NCBI GenBank assembly: GCA_016462055.1
Contig: JAEMTX010000036.1
Span: forward strand, 1 to 12,783
Direction: 5' to 3'
From: Acidimicrobiia bacterium
GTDB taxonomy: Bacteria > Actinomycetota > Acidimicrobiia > Acidimicrobiales > Acidimicrobilacustridaceae
DNA: 12,783 nt
How positions within the stretch are numbered: position 1 is the stretch's first letter; every line of letters starts with the position of its first letter. The position numbers were made by a program, and so were the translations under genes. This document shows positions 6,300 through 12,783 of the stretch, piece after piece. Below the pieces are notes generated by a model. It did no database searches. It worked only from the letters and a program-made list of their open reading frames with translations, and was not told where the DNA came from.

Positions 6300-7103
6300 T
6301 CACTCGCAGAATCGAACGGTTGCCCAGAGTCGGTCGAAGGTCGCTGGCCCAAGTACCGCCTCGAGAGCATCGATGAGGTCGGAGCGATCGGGAAGTGACT
6401 CCATGGCCCATCGGGAGAACATCCCGCAATCCATCCAGGCTGCGAGTTTGGTTGCATCGTCCCCGAAGGGGAATCCGCCTACCGTCGCGATCACCCTGCG
6501 AAACCGTTCCCAATCAAGTGAGGTTCCGAGCGATCGGGTCACTTCGGCGAGCGTCGCGGGTGTGACGGGCCACTCTGCCGAAGTCCCCGCAGGATGCAGC
6601 CCAACGATGTGGGACCATTCCAGTTCGGGCTGATGAAGAGCGTGACGCACAATGACTTCGAGCCACGCGGCCACAACGAAGTTGGTCATCGGTTCTGTGG
6701 GGGGTGGTGTGGGGAGCCCAAGTGTGCGCCGACACGCATCGGGGACTCGACCTTGTTGCGGTGACATTGTTGGCCCGAACCATCGGGAGTCAGCCTCGTC
6801 GCCCAAGACAGTGACGGCGCAACCATTTCGACTCACGACATGAACAACTGTGTGATGAGCGGGGAACGTTCCTTCGTTCGTTGGATTGGTGATCGCGGCC
6901 GGGGCGCGAACACCCACCGCAGTAATGGAATCGGCGGCAGATCGGCCGAGAATGGCTGTGACCGGGTCGGTGGAATCGAGTTGGTGAATTTCTGTGATGA
7001 CATCACCGGTATAGGTGATGAACATTGCAATATTTGGCGACAACGATTCGAGGTCAAGCGTGAGTTGGGCCAGAGTCTCGACAGCAGTGGCTGTGGTGTG
7101 CAT
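6300..7103 (-). CDS. Conserved-looking protein of unknown function, 267 residues
   Basis: I do not recognise a family. The frame is open for 267 codons from an ATG with a ribosome site (GGAGAG, ten bases upstream), and the protein has normal soluble composition, no signal peptide and no membrane segment. The N-terminal half (about 25-125) looks like alternating strands with repeated small-residue turns, ending in VSRNGCAVTVLGDEADSRW. A Pro-rich hinge, GLPTPPPTEP (about 149-158), leads to a mainly helical C-terminal half with many tryptophans (AAWLEVIVRHAL, DWERFRRVIATVGG, LAAWMDCGMFSRWAMESLP, TFDRLWATVRF). No catalytic motif stands out. It is 109 bases downstream of the exonuclease gene and 51 upstream of the kinase stub on the same strand, so it may be a separate unit. 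Confidence 0.75.
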   Translation of the reverse strand: MHTTATAVETLAQLTLDLESLSPNIAMFITYTGDVITEIHQLDSTDPVTAILGRSAADSITAVGVRAPAAITNPTNEGTFPAHHTVVHVVSRNGCAVTVLGDEADSRWFGPTMSPQQGRVPDACRRTLGLPTPPPTEPMTNFVVAAWLEVIVRHALHQPELEWSHIVGLHPAGTSAEWPVTPATLAEVTRSLGTSLDWERFRRVIATVGGFPFGDDATKLAAWMDCGMFSRWAMESLPDRSDLIDALEAVLGPATFDRLWATVRFCE

Positions 7104-7212
7104 GGGACGATCTCTCCGCGTCGGTTGACGGCGGCGATCGGTATTGGGTGATCGCGATCCCTCAATACAATCTGGCGGCTTCCTGAGAAAGCGGCAAGGG
7201 CTATTTGGCCGC

Positions 7213-7812
7213 TTACGCGAAAGGGAGTGTGTCTTGATCGCTTGGTGGGAATAGGCGATGGAGCATCGCCTGCAGAACTAACGCGGTTACTCGCGTGTCG
7301 GGGAGCGCCCGGTGGGCGCTGGGATGGTCGATTCCTAACGCCGCCGCGCACGCAGCAAGCGAATAGCCGCCGTTGTCGGGCAGAACGTGGCGAGCTAATT
7401 GCAGGGTGCATAAAGCGGATTGATCCGGCAAAGGTGTCTGGGTCCGCGCGTATTCGGCACTTAAGAAGCCAGCGTCGAACGAAAGATTGTGCGCGACGAT
7501 CATTGCCCCTTCAACCCGCTCGGCGAGTTCTTCTGCGATCTTGGCGAATGTGGGTGCGCCGACTAAGTCGGCGGCGCTGATGCCGTGGATATGCGTGGGG
7601 CCAGGATCACGGCCAGGGTCGACAAGCGTTGACCACTCATCGATGAATGATCCATCGGATCCGCATCGGACAACAGCGATTTCGATGACGCGATCCCCAT
7701 CGGAACTGAGACCAGTGGTTTCGACATCGAGAACCGCAAACGGAAGGATGGGTGGCTGCTGTGACCACTCACGCACGTTCACACTTTGAAATGTCGATGG
7801 CTTCGGACTCAC
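7213..7812 (-). CDS. DnaQ-like DEDDh 3'-5' exonuclease
   Basis: Single-domain nuclease of the proofreading-exonuclease type, which removes nucleotides from 3' ends of DNA or RNA with two metal ions. All three Exo motifs are present (numbered from the GTG at 7812, 199 residues): Exo I FAVLDVETTGL with D29 and E31; Exo II VAHNLSFDAGFL with D113; Exo III AHRALPDTRVTALV with H167 and D172. ALCTLQLARHVLP and YSLAACAAALGI are typical of the DnaQ/PolC epsilon group. No polymerase, helicase or GIY-YIG part is attached, so the role is probably repair or RNA trimming and not replicative proofreading. The frame continues upstream to a TTG at 7842, but the GTG at 7812 has TAGCGT seven bases before it and looks like a leaderless start. 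It lies 50 bases downstream of the PIN-PhoH gene on the same strand. Confidence 0.88.
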   Translation of the reverse strand: MSPKPSTFQSVNVREWSQQPPILPFAVLDVETTGLSSDGDRVIEIAVVRCGSDGSFIDEWSTLVDPGRDPGPTHIHGISAADLVGAPTFAKIAEELAERVEGAMIVAHNLSFDAGFLSAEYARTQTPLPDQSALCTLQLARHVLPDNGGYSLAACAAALGIDHPSAHRALPDTRVTALVLQAMLHRLFPPSDQDTLPFA

Positions 7813-7839
7813 AGCTCTCACGCTAGATCGTGAGTCCGA
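7803..7839. repeat. Ten-base inverted repeat around the exonuclease -10 box
   Basis: TCGGACTCAC (7803-7812) and GTGAGTCCGA (7830-7839) are perfect ten-base arms with a 17-base spacer holding the TAGCGT box. A second, mutually exclusive hairpin can form from CTCACG (7817-7822) and CGTGAG (7829-7834). The long perfect arms centred near the promoter suggest a regulator site; an RNA switch is possible if the region is transcribed from the upstream PhoH gene. Confidence 0.5.
7820..7825 (-). promoter_or_regulatory. -10 box (TAGCGT) of the exonuclease gene
   Basis: TAGCGT is seven bases before the GTG at 7812, the same hexamer as before the amidohydrolase and the six-hairpin protein. No ribosome site precedes the TTG at 7842, the GTG at 7821 or the GTG at 7812, which favours a leaderless transcript from here. 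A -35 element is not evident. Confidence 0.42.
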
Positions 7840-7861
7840 CAATCAGGTCACTGTTGCCGAT

Positions 7862-9166
7862 TTAGGAATCGAGGGGACCGTCAAGCAATTCGGTGACGAC
7901 GGCAGCGATTTCACTGCGCTCGGATCGAGTCAACGTGACATGACCAAAAATCGGGTGACCGCGAAGGGCCTCAATCACCGTGATGATTCCGTCGTGCCGG
8001 CCGACGCGCAGGTTGTCGCGCTGGGCGACATCGTGGGTGAGCACAACGCGGCTGCCTTCGCCGAGGCGACTAAGTGCGGTCAGGAGAACTGGACGCTCGA
8101 GGTTCTGGGCCTCATCAATGATGACGAACGTATCGGTGAGGCTTCGTCCACGGATGTGAGTGAGGGGGAGGACCTCGAGGAGTTCGCGATGAATTACTTC
8201 ATCGATGACCTCGGGACCGGTGATTGCTTCGAGGCCATCGAGTACGGCCGCAGCCCATGGGCTCATCTTTTCGAATTCCGAACCGGGTAAGTAGCCAAGG
8301 TCCTGTCCGCCGACGGCATAGAGCGGTCGAAAGATAACAACGCGTTTGTGACTGCGTTGTTCTAAAACGGACTCCAACCCTGCTGCGAGCGCGAGCACGC
8401 TTTTACCGGTGCCTGCAGGGCCGCCCAGTGACACGATTCCAATGGATTGATCGGCGAGAAGATCAATGGCGATGCGTTGTTCGGCCGACCGACCTCGAAC
8501 GTCGAACAACTGACCGTCGCGGCGAACAAGGTGCAGCGACTTGTCGGCGTGAACGCGAGCAAGTGCAGATTGCGAGCCAGCGTGCATGACGACACCGGTG
8601 TGACACGGAAGGTCGCGAGCTCGTTCGTCTTCAACTGTTCCGAGTTCGAACAATTCATCGATTAAGGAGCTTTCGCATGCAAGTTCAACGATGCCGGTCC
8701 AACTGTCGTCGCGGGCGAGCTCGTTTCGGTATTCATCGGCATTCAGGCCAACGATCGACGCTTTTAGGCGCAGGGGAAGGTCCTTTGTGACCACAGTGAC
8801 CTGGTTGCCTTCAGCGGCGAGGTTTCGAGCCACTGCCAAGATCCGATGATCATTGGTGTCACCAGCAAGTGACGGCGGAAGTGCACCGAGGTCTTGATGA
8901 TTGATCTCCACGCGGAGGGTGCCGCCGGCATCGTTCACAACGAACGCGGTCGTGAGTGACCCGTGTTTGACGCGCCAGTGTTCAAGTTGGCGTAATGCCT
9001 GGCGAGCGGACCAACCCAACTCGGGGTGGTTGCGTTTCGATTCGAGTTCAAGAACAACAACGACAGGAAGGACAACGTCGTGTTCTTCGAAACGTGTCAT
9101 CGACTTTGGGTCGGCGAGCAGAACTGACGTATCGAGTACGTAGATCTGTTTCCCAAGCGGCGTCAT
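7862..9166 (-). CDS. PIN-PhoH protein (PhoH2-type ATPase with an N-terminal PIN ribonuclease domain)
   Basis: A 434-residue two-domain protein. The PIN domain (about 7-145) opens YVLDTSVLLADP with D12 and has E40/E42 (VVLELES), D103/D106 (GDTNDHRIL) and D128 (VVTKDLPLRLKA), the acidic residues of a metal-dependent ribonuclease. The PhoH ATPase domain (about 225-430) has Walker A GPAGTGKS (249-256), Walker B FVIIDEAQNL (347-356) and the sensor-like VVLTHDVAQRD (374-384). Mycobacterial PhoH2 proteins of this design unwind and cut RNA; that activity is known for the family and inferred here. The open frame reaches 9292, but the ATG at 9166 has an excellent GGGAGGAG site six bases upstream and leads straight into the PIN domain, so the first 42 codons are excluded. 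No adjacent antitoxin-like gene is visible. Confidence 0.92.
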   Translation of the reverse strand: MTPLGKQIYVLDTSVLLADPKSMTRFEEHDVVLPVVVVLELESKRNHPELGWSARQALRQLEHWRVKHGSLTTAFVVNDAGGTLRVEINHQDLGALPPSLAGDTNDHRILAVARNLAAEGNQVTVVTKDLPLRLKASIVGLNADEYRNELARDDSWTGIVELACESSLIDELFELGTVEDERARDLPCHTGVVMHAGSQSALARVHADKSLHLVRRDGQLFDVRGRSAEQRIAIDLLADQSIGIVSLGGPAGTGKSVLALAAGLESVLEQRSHKRVVIFRPLYAVGGQDLGYLPGSEFEKMSPWAAAVLDGLEAITGPEVIDEVIHRELLEVLPLTHIRGRSLTDTFVIIDEAQNLERPVLLTALSRLGEGSRVVLTHDVAQRDNLRVGRHDGIITVIEALRGHPIFGHVTLTRSERSEIAAVVTELLDGPLDS

Positions 9167-9291
9167 TGAGCTCCTCCCGCAGCAAGATCGGAGGATGCTT
9201 CCCTCGATCGTGTGGAAAGGTTGGACGACATGGCCAGAGTGGCGGTCACGGGACTCCCGAGGTGCTGTTGCTGTGACCCCGTCATCCAACA

Positions 9292-9314
9292 CCGCGCGTC
9301 GGCCTCACGCGCGG
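9292..9314. repeat. GC-rich perfect hairpin upstream of the PIN-PhoH gene
   Basis: CCGCGCGT (9292-9299) and ACGCGCGG (9307-9314) with a seven-base loop, inside the 234-base gap (9167-9400) between the PIG-L gene and PhoH. No T-run follows on either strand. It may end transcription from the PIG-L gene without a U-tract. I see nothing else in this gap: no convincing promoter and no plausible small gene. Confidence 0.45.
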
Positions 9315-9400
9315 ATGGTTGAGAGGAGTTCGTCTTCCGTTCACAGACTCGTCATGAAGGCCAATGGCGCGGCCCGGTCGAGGGTCTTAGAGAGTGGCCC

Positions 9401-10180
9401 TCAGAGATTTGAGAGAATCTTGAACGCCTCGCCGCGGGCGACACCTGTGATCGATCCGACAGCTTCGGCTTGGTCACGCACCCGTTTCCCAAAGGCTTCG
9501 GCTGCAGTGCCGTCATCGTCAGCGGGAATCGAATGCGTCGTGATGAATTGGCTGGTGTGGGCAAGAAGCGCGTGGACCTTTGCGTCGACGAAACTGGTGA
9601 TGTCCTCAACGTGATCTGGTTCGTCGGCTTCAAATAAAAGCGCGATTTCTGGGCGATGAACATCGAGGCCATGGTGACGGAAATAGTGCGGATCGCGCGC
9701 GGCAACAATTCCGTCGAGGGCAAGCCACCCAGCATTTCGGTGATCGGGATGAAGCCGGTACCGCTTCCACGGGTCGTGGGCGAGGACAACGTCAGGCTGC
9801 GTAGACCGAATCCAATACGCGACCTGATCGCGGATATGAAGCGTTGGCTGCAACTCGCCGTCGACATGGCCGAGCATCACGACTTTGCCGGTGGAACCAA
9901 GGCGGCGCGCTGCTTCCATTTGTTCGGCTCGCCGTTGTTCCACCAGAGCATCGGTATTTTGATCGGCATCCCACGTTCCTTTTGAGCCGTCGGTCAAAAC
10001 GAGATGGTTAATGACACAGCCTTTACTCGCCCACTTCGCAAGGGTTCCTCCGCACTGAAATTCCGCATCATCGGGATGAGCGACGATCACGAGTGCGCGA
10101 TCGGGGGTGGCGATATCGCGAGAGGTCATTGGGCGAGTCGGCAGATCGTCTAGTGGGAGCGGAGGGAGTTCGTTTGTCAT
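9401..10180 (-). CDS. PIG-L/LmbE family deacetylase
   Basis: A 259-residue zinc-dependent deacetylase; relatives remove the acetyl group from N-acetylglucosamine-linked compounds (MshB, Mca, BshB, PIG-L). The active-site motif is ALVIVAHPDDAEFQCGGTLA with H35, D37 and D38; the third zinc ligand lies in RLHPDHRNAG (H147, with H144 nearby). The substrate is not decided by the sequence: the motif is AHPDDAE, as in BshB-like enzymes, not the AHPDDE of MshB and Mca. The open frame extends to 10234, but the ATG at 10180 overlaps the cofC stop as ATGA and has a GGGGAG site about eight bases upstream, so it is chosen. The overlap points to translational coupling with cofC. Confidence 0.9.
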   Translation of the reverse strand: MTNELPPLPLDDLPTRPMTSRDIATPDRALVIVAHPDDAEFQCGGTLAKWASKGCVINHLVLTDGSKGTWDADQNTDALVEQRRAEQMEAARRLGSTGKVVMLGHVDGELQPTLHIRDQVAYWIRSTQPDVVLAHDPWKRYRLHPDHRNAGWLALDGIVAARDPHYFRHHGLDVHRPEIALLFEADEPDHVEDITSFVDAKVHALLAHTSQFITTHSIPADDDGTAAEAFGKRVRDQAEAVGSITGVARGEAFKILSNL

Positions 10181-10761
10181 GTTGTGACTCCCCAATTCGG
10201 ATGCACTAAATCCTCGGGCCGGTCGATATCCCATGCAAGTCGGTCATCGTGAATGACGCGGACAGCGAGTCCAAGTCGTTTGGCTTCCGCCTCGTGTCGC
10301 TTAAATGAGGAGGGGCCGTAGGAAAAGACGAAGCCGCTGTCGGTCGCAATCACAATGACGTTTGTGCCATCTCCATGACGATCGGGAACGAGTGTGACGC
10401 CGTCGTAGTCGGCGAGCCACTCGAGATGTTCGGCGTGGGGAAGGTCGGCATGCGCAACGATCACGGTGTCGACGTCGAGGTGAGCGAGATCAGCGACGCC
10501 TTCGTTGACGGCACCGTTGAGGCCGCGGCCCGGCTTCCATAAGACGCTTGCGCCTTGCTGTGTTGCCCAAGTCGCTACCGCTTTGTCATCACACACGACC
10601 CAGACATCGAGTGGAGCGGCTGCAGCAACGACAGTTGTCGCCATCGATTGAGCAAGCGTCGAGCGTTCGTCGGGGTTCAGCGCCGCGGCGAGACGCGCTT
10701 TGGCGTCGGAGAACGCTTTGACGGGAATGAGCACAGCACGCGTTGGCTCAGATTCGGACAC
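10177..10761 (-). CDS. cofC: 2-phospho-L-lactate/phosphoenolpyruvate guanylyltransferase (F420 biosynthesis)
   Basis: Cytoplasmic nucleotidyltransferase that joins GTP to phosphoenolpyruvate (actinobacteria, FbiD) or 2-phospho-L-lactate (archaea, CofC), giving the activated unit that FbiA/CofD transfers to the deazaflavin Fo. All landmarks are present in 194 residues: VLIPVKAFSDAKARLAAAL (10-28), VWVVCDD (53-59), GLNGAVNEG (80-88), HADLP (104-108), LVPDRHGDGTNV (124-135), FSYGPSSFKRHEAEAKRLGL (146-165) and DIDRPEDL (178-185). Length and motifs are normal for the family. No other F420 gene lies in the window. The start is a GTG with no ribosome site but a TACACT box six bases upstream. It is divergent from the six-hairpin protein gene and overlaps the PIG-L gene by four bases. 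In actinobacteria the gene is also called fbiD. Confidence 0.93.
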   Translation of the reverse strand: MSESEPTRAVLIPVKAFSDAKARLAAALNPDERSTLAQSMATTVVAAAAPLDVWVVCDDKAVATWATQQGASVLWKPGRGLNGAVNEGVADLAHLDVDTVIVAHADLPHAEHLEWLADYDGVTLVPDRHGDGTNVIVIATDSGFVFSYGPSSFKRHEAEAKRLGLAVRVIHDDRLAWDIDRPEDLVHPNWGVTT

Positions 10762-10767
10762 CTTCGG

Positions 10768-10773
10768 AGTGTA
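10768..10773 (-). promoter_or_regulatory. -10 box (TACACT) of a probable leaderless cofC transcript
   Basis: TACACT lies exactly six bases before the GTG at 10761, with only CCGAAG between. This is a near-consensus actinobacterial -10 element. No good -35 element is visible at the expected distance. Confidence 0.5.
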
Positions 10774-10856
10774 GGTCGGGTGGTTCGCGTGGCTTCCAGG
10801 CGCCCTTGCTTCGATGGCGAGATCGCTGCGATGAATGGATGGCTATCGGCCGGGGG

Positions 10857-10862
10857 TAGCGT
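10857..10862 (+). promoter_or_regulatory. Possible -10 box (TAGCGT) of the six-hairpin protein gene
   Basis: TAGCGT stands eight bases before the ATG at 10871. It repeats the hexamer found before the amidohydrolase and exonuclease genes, and points to 10871 instead of the ATG at 10835 as the start. The eight-base gap is slightly long for a leaderless start, so this is the weakest case in the window. Confidence 0.33.
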
Positions 10863-10870
10863 CGCCGCCG

Positions 10871-12694
10871 ATGGAGCGCGCAGAGTTGGACCAAAATGCC
10901 AATGACCAAGCAATCGCCGATACTTGGGTTCTGCTCGGCACGATCGGCGCTGGCGGCCGGGCCAAGGTGGACCGTCGTGGGGTGATTACTCCCGAAGGAG
11001 CAACGTGGTCGCTCGATTGGTGGGTGGGGGCCGAAGACCGATGGCATGTTGCGTCGGGCGCGGCTCTTGTTCGTCAATCCCTCATTGAGTCCACGCCAGT
11101 TGTCCTTAGTGCGATGAGGCTTCAGGGTGGCGAGATCGAGCAGCGAGCATGGTGTGTAGTCGATGGCTCGACAGGTAGTCCTGTGCTCGTGGTTGCTTTT
11201 CATAACGCCACGTCGATTCCGGTTGCTCTTGCGCTTGCGTTTACAAGCGCACCGAACGCGTCGTCCACGATTGACTTCGCCGATGGCATCGTGACGATCG
11301 ATGGCCACGCCGTTGCTGCGTTTTCACGATTGCCATCTCGATTCGGAATCGAACTCGATGGGCGGTCGGCACAAGACGTCACCACTGCCGGCGACGCGGT
11401 CAACGCGTTTCCTGCAGACGGAATCAAATCGACCGGCGCAAGCACAACGGCATCGTTTGTTTTCCCACTGCCACACACGGCGACACTGCAAGTTGTTCTT
11501 CCACTCGGAGCGGCGATGAGCGCTGCTGATCTCAAACGTTGCGATCTCACTGCACTCCCTCCTTTTGAACGCGTTGTCGCTGGGTGGAAAGCGCAGACAG
11601 CGCGAGCGCCAAAATTTGATCTTCCCGAGAGGCAGAGCGAAGAAGCAATCGATGGTTCTCGCTCTCATCTATTGGTGCATGTCGCTGGCGAGGATCCTCT
11701 TCGTTGGCCAGGTGTTCCTGTCAATGGTCTTGAGCGGTCGGAACTCATGATGGCTCTTGATGAACAAGGACTCTCAGCAGAATCCGAGCGCCTTCTGGTC
11801 GCGTCGACCGACCTTCAGAATGCTGACGGTTCGTTTGATTCGTCACGTCTTGATGCAACCGCGAGTTGGGTTGTGGCGTTAGAACGACACGTCGCGTTGT
11901 CGGGTGACGAAGCGTTCGCCGACCAAATGGTTGAACGAGTGGCGTCAGCAGCGCATTGGATAGCGAAGCGACAACGCGGGAGTCGCTTGCGCCGTTCGAG
12001 TTCATTTTTTGCCAACGGCGATGGTCCGATCGGGCTTGATGCTGATCAGCGAGTTGGTTATGACGCTCGGTGGACGGTTCGCTCCTATCGCTCGGCGGTT
12101 GCATTGCTCGATAGTGCTGGGCAACCCGATGCTGCGCTTGCGGTTCGGCTGCACTTGGCCGCGCTTGACGACGAGATGGATCGTCGTGGCGTGTCGAAAG
12201 TAGGGCCGGGCGATGGAACAGTTGCCGACGAGGCGATAGCGCAACTGCGGCGCGAGTTACTTTCCGGAGAACCGCTTTGGACATGGCCCAGCGAAACCGA
12301 CGCACATGACCCTTCTCGTACCGCGGCGTTCTTGCGAACTGTTCGAGCCATCGTTGCGTCCGATGCCGATGATGTTGTCGACCTACTTCCGGGGTTCAAC
12401 GAGGAATGGCTCGGTCAACCAATCGCTGTGCATCGATTGCCAACGACTGTTGGTTTGTTGTCGTTTGCATTGAGGTGGCACGGGGCTCGCCCAGCATTGC
12501 TTTGGGAAGTCGAGGGTGATCGGGACCTCACTATTACGTGTGCATCGATTGATTCTGAGTGGTCGACCACCGATCAGCGTGGCGAGGCACTCCTTGCTGC
12601 GCCCGTCTTTGACCATGTTCATAGTCATTTCGCCCATGCCAGCGAGGAATCGGTGGCGGAAACCCCGGTCGATGAGGGAACCTCATTTACCTGA
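10871..12694 (+). CDS. Six-hairpin glycosidase-like protein of unknown substrate
   Basis: A protein of 607 residues from the ATG at 10871 (619 from 10835; neither has a clear ribosome site). No signal peptide or membrane segment is visible, so it is probably cytoplasmic. The first 250 or so residues look like a beta-sandwich (WSLDWWVGAEDRWHVASG, PVVLSAMRLQGGEIEQRAWCV, PVLVVAFHNATSIPVALAL). The part after about 260 is helical, with LLVHVAGEDPLRWPG, NGLERSELMMALDEQGL, QNADGSFDSSRLDATASWVV and ALERHVALSGDEAF. This resembles the (alpha/alpha)6 toroid of glucoamylase and debranching-type enzymes. It ends in PGFNEEWLGQPIAVHRLPT and a short strand-rich tail with FALRWHGARPALLWEV. I cannot place catalytic acids, so a carbohydrate role is inferred from the fold pattern only. 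It is divergent from cofC. Confidence 0.72.
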   Translation: MERAELDQNANDQAIADTWVLLGTIGAGGRAKVDRRGVITPEGATWSLDWWVGAEDRWHVASGAALVRQSLIESTPVVLSAMRLQGGEIEQRAWCVVDGSTGSPVLVVAFHNATSIPVALALAFTSAPNASSTIDFADGIVTIDGHAVAAFSRLPSRFGIELDGRSAQDVTTAGDAVNAFPADGIKSTGASTTASFVFPLPHTATLQVVLPLGAAMSAADLKRCDLTALPPFERVVAGWKAQTARAPKFDLPERQSEEAIDGSRSHLLVHVAGEDPLRWPGVPVNGLERSELMMALDEQGLSAESERLLVASTDLQNADGSFDSSRLDATASWVVALERHVALSGDEAFADQMVERVASAAHWIAKRQRGSRLRRSSSFFANGDGPIGLDADQRVGYDARWTVRSYRSAVALLDSAGQPDAALAVRLHLAALDDEMDRRGVSKVGPGDGTVADEAIAQLRRELLSGEPLWTWPSETDAHDPSRTAAFLRTVRAIVASDADDVVDLLPGFNEEWLGQPIAVHRLPTTVGLLSFALRWHGARPALLWEVEGDRDLTITCASIDSEWSTTDQRGEALLAAPVFDHVHSHFAHASEESVAETPVDEGTSFT

Positions 12695-12725
12695 GGTGAA
12701 ACGAGGTCGCTGTGGCCGGCGGCCA
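12680..12725 (+). terminator. Weak hairpins at and after the stop of the six-hairpin protein gene
   Basis: ACCTCA-TTTACC-TGAGGT (12680-12697) folds over the TGA stop, and TGGCC-GGC-GGCCA (12713-12725) follows, next to GATTTCT. Neither has a strong T-run. Together they may mark the transcript end. The rest of the window to 12783 shows no gene start that I can support. Confidence 0.3.
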
Positions 12726-12783
12726 GATTTCTAGGCTCATTTGTGGGATTAGTCGCTGCCTGCTCTCGCATGTGCCTCGGGTC

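Noticed and set aside
5724..6398. Plus-strand frame of 224 codons
   Set aside because: Low-complexity Ser/Arg/Pro-rich product spanning several minus-strand features; no ribosome site or motif.
6833..7411. Minus-strand frame of 192 codons between the exonuclease and the 267-residue gene
   Set aside because: Arg/Pro/Ser-rich shadow overlapping both genes out of frame; both flanking genes have better start signals.
9167..9292. Extension of the PhoH frame upstream to 9292
   Set aside because: An excellent ribosome site sits before the ATG at 9166, and the PIN domain starts directly there; the extra 42 residues look non-coding.
10181..10234. Upstream start of the PIG-L gene at 10234
   Set aside because: It would overlap cofC by 58 bases in another frame; the ATG at 10180 gives a normal ATGA overlap with a good ribosome site.
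11745..12305. Minus-strand frame of 186 codons opposite the six-hairpin protein
   Set aside because: Arg/Gln/Ser-rich antisense translation without motifs; the sense frame is continuous for over 600 codons with domain-like composition.

Overview
The window most resembles a chromosomal segment of an aquatic actinobacterium, possibly the Acidimicrobiia/Ilumatobacter type. Pointers are the moderate GC content, GTG starts, a coenzyme F420 gene (cofC/fbiD), a PIN-PhoH protein, TetR regulators, and several genes with no Shine-Dalgarno site but a TAnnnT box 6-8 bases before the start codon, as in actinobacterial leaderless transcripts. The lineage is an inference from gene content, not from a marker gene.

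Layout: almost everything lies on the minus strand. From right to left: cofC (10177-10761), overlapping by ATGA a PIG-L deacetylase (9401-10180); a PIN-PhoH ATPase (7862-9166) and a DnaQ-like exonuclease (7213-7812); an unrecognised 267-residue protein (6300-7103); a stub of an FGGY sugar kinase (6018-6248); a secreted lipoprotein amidohydrolase of the D-aminoacylase type (4334-5896); a double TetR regulator (2974-4212); an amidase-signature hydrolase (1483-2934); a TesB-type acyl-CoA thioesterase (282-1115); and the first 67 codons of a class III nucleotide cyclase (1-203). The only long plus-strand gene is a large six-hairpin-glycosidase-like protein (10871-12694), divergent from cofC.

Functional reading: 1483-5896 looks like a small catabolic unit, with an exported amidohydrolase, a cytoplasmic amidase and a regulator between them that has its own promoter and a near-palindromic operator candidate. 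The substrate is unknown. PhoH and the exonuclease form a nucleic-acid processing pair. CofC supplies the activated phospho-acid for the F420 side chain and is probably translationally coupled to the PIG-L deacetylase.

The points that deserve a second look are: a decayed aquaporin gene on the plus strand, facing away from tesB, which appears to have lost its middle between two similar segments but keeps its terminator; the two complete TetR units in one chain; an amidohydrolase lacking the usual HxH metal motif; the repeated TAnnnT leaderless promoters; and a 10-base inverted repeat wrapped around one of them. No rRNA, tRNA, CRISPR array or insertion sequence was seen.
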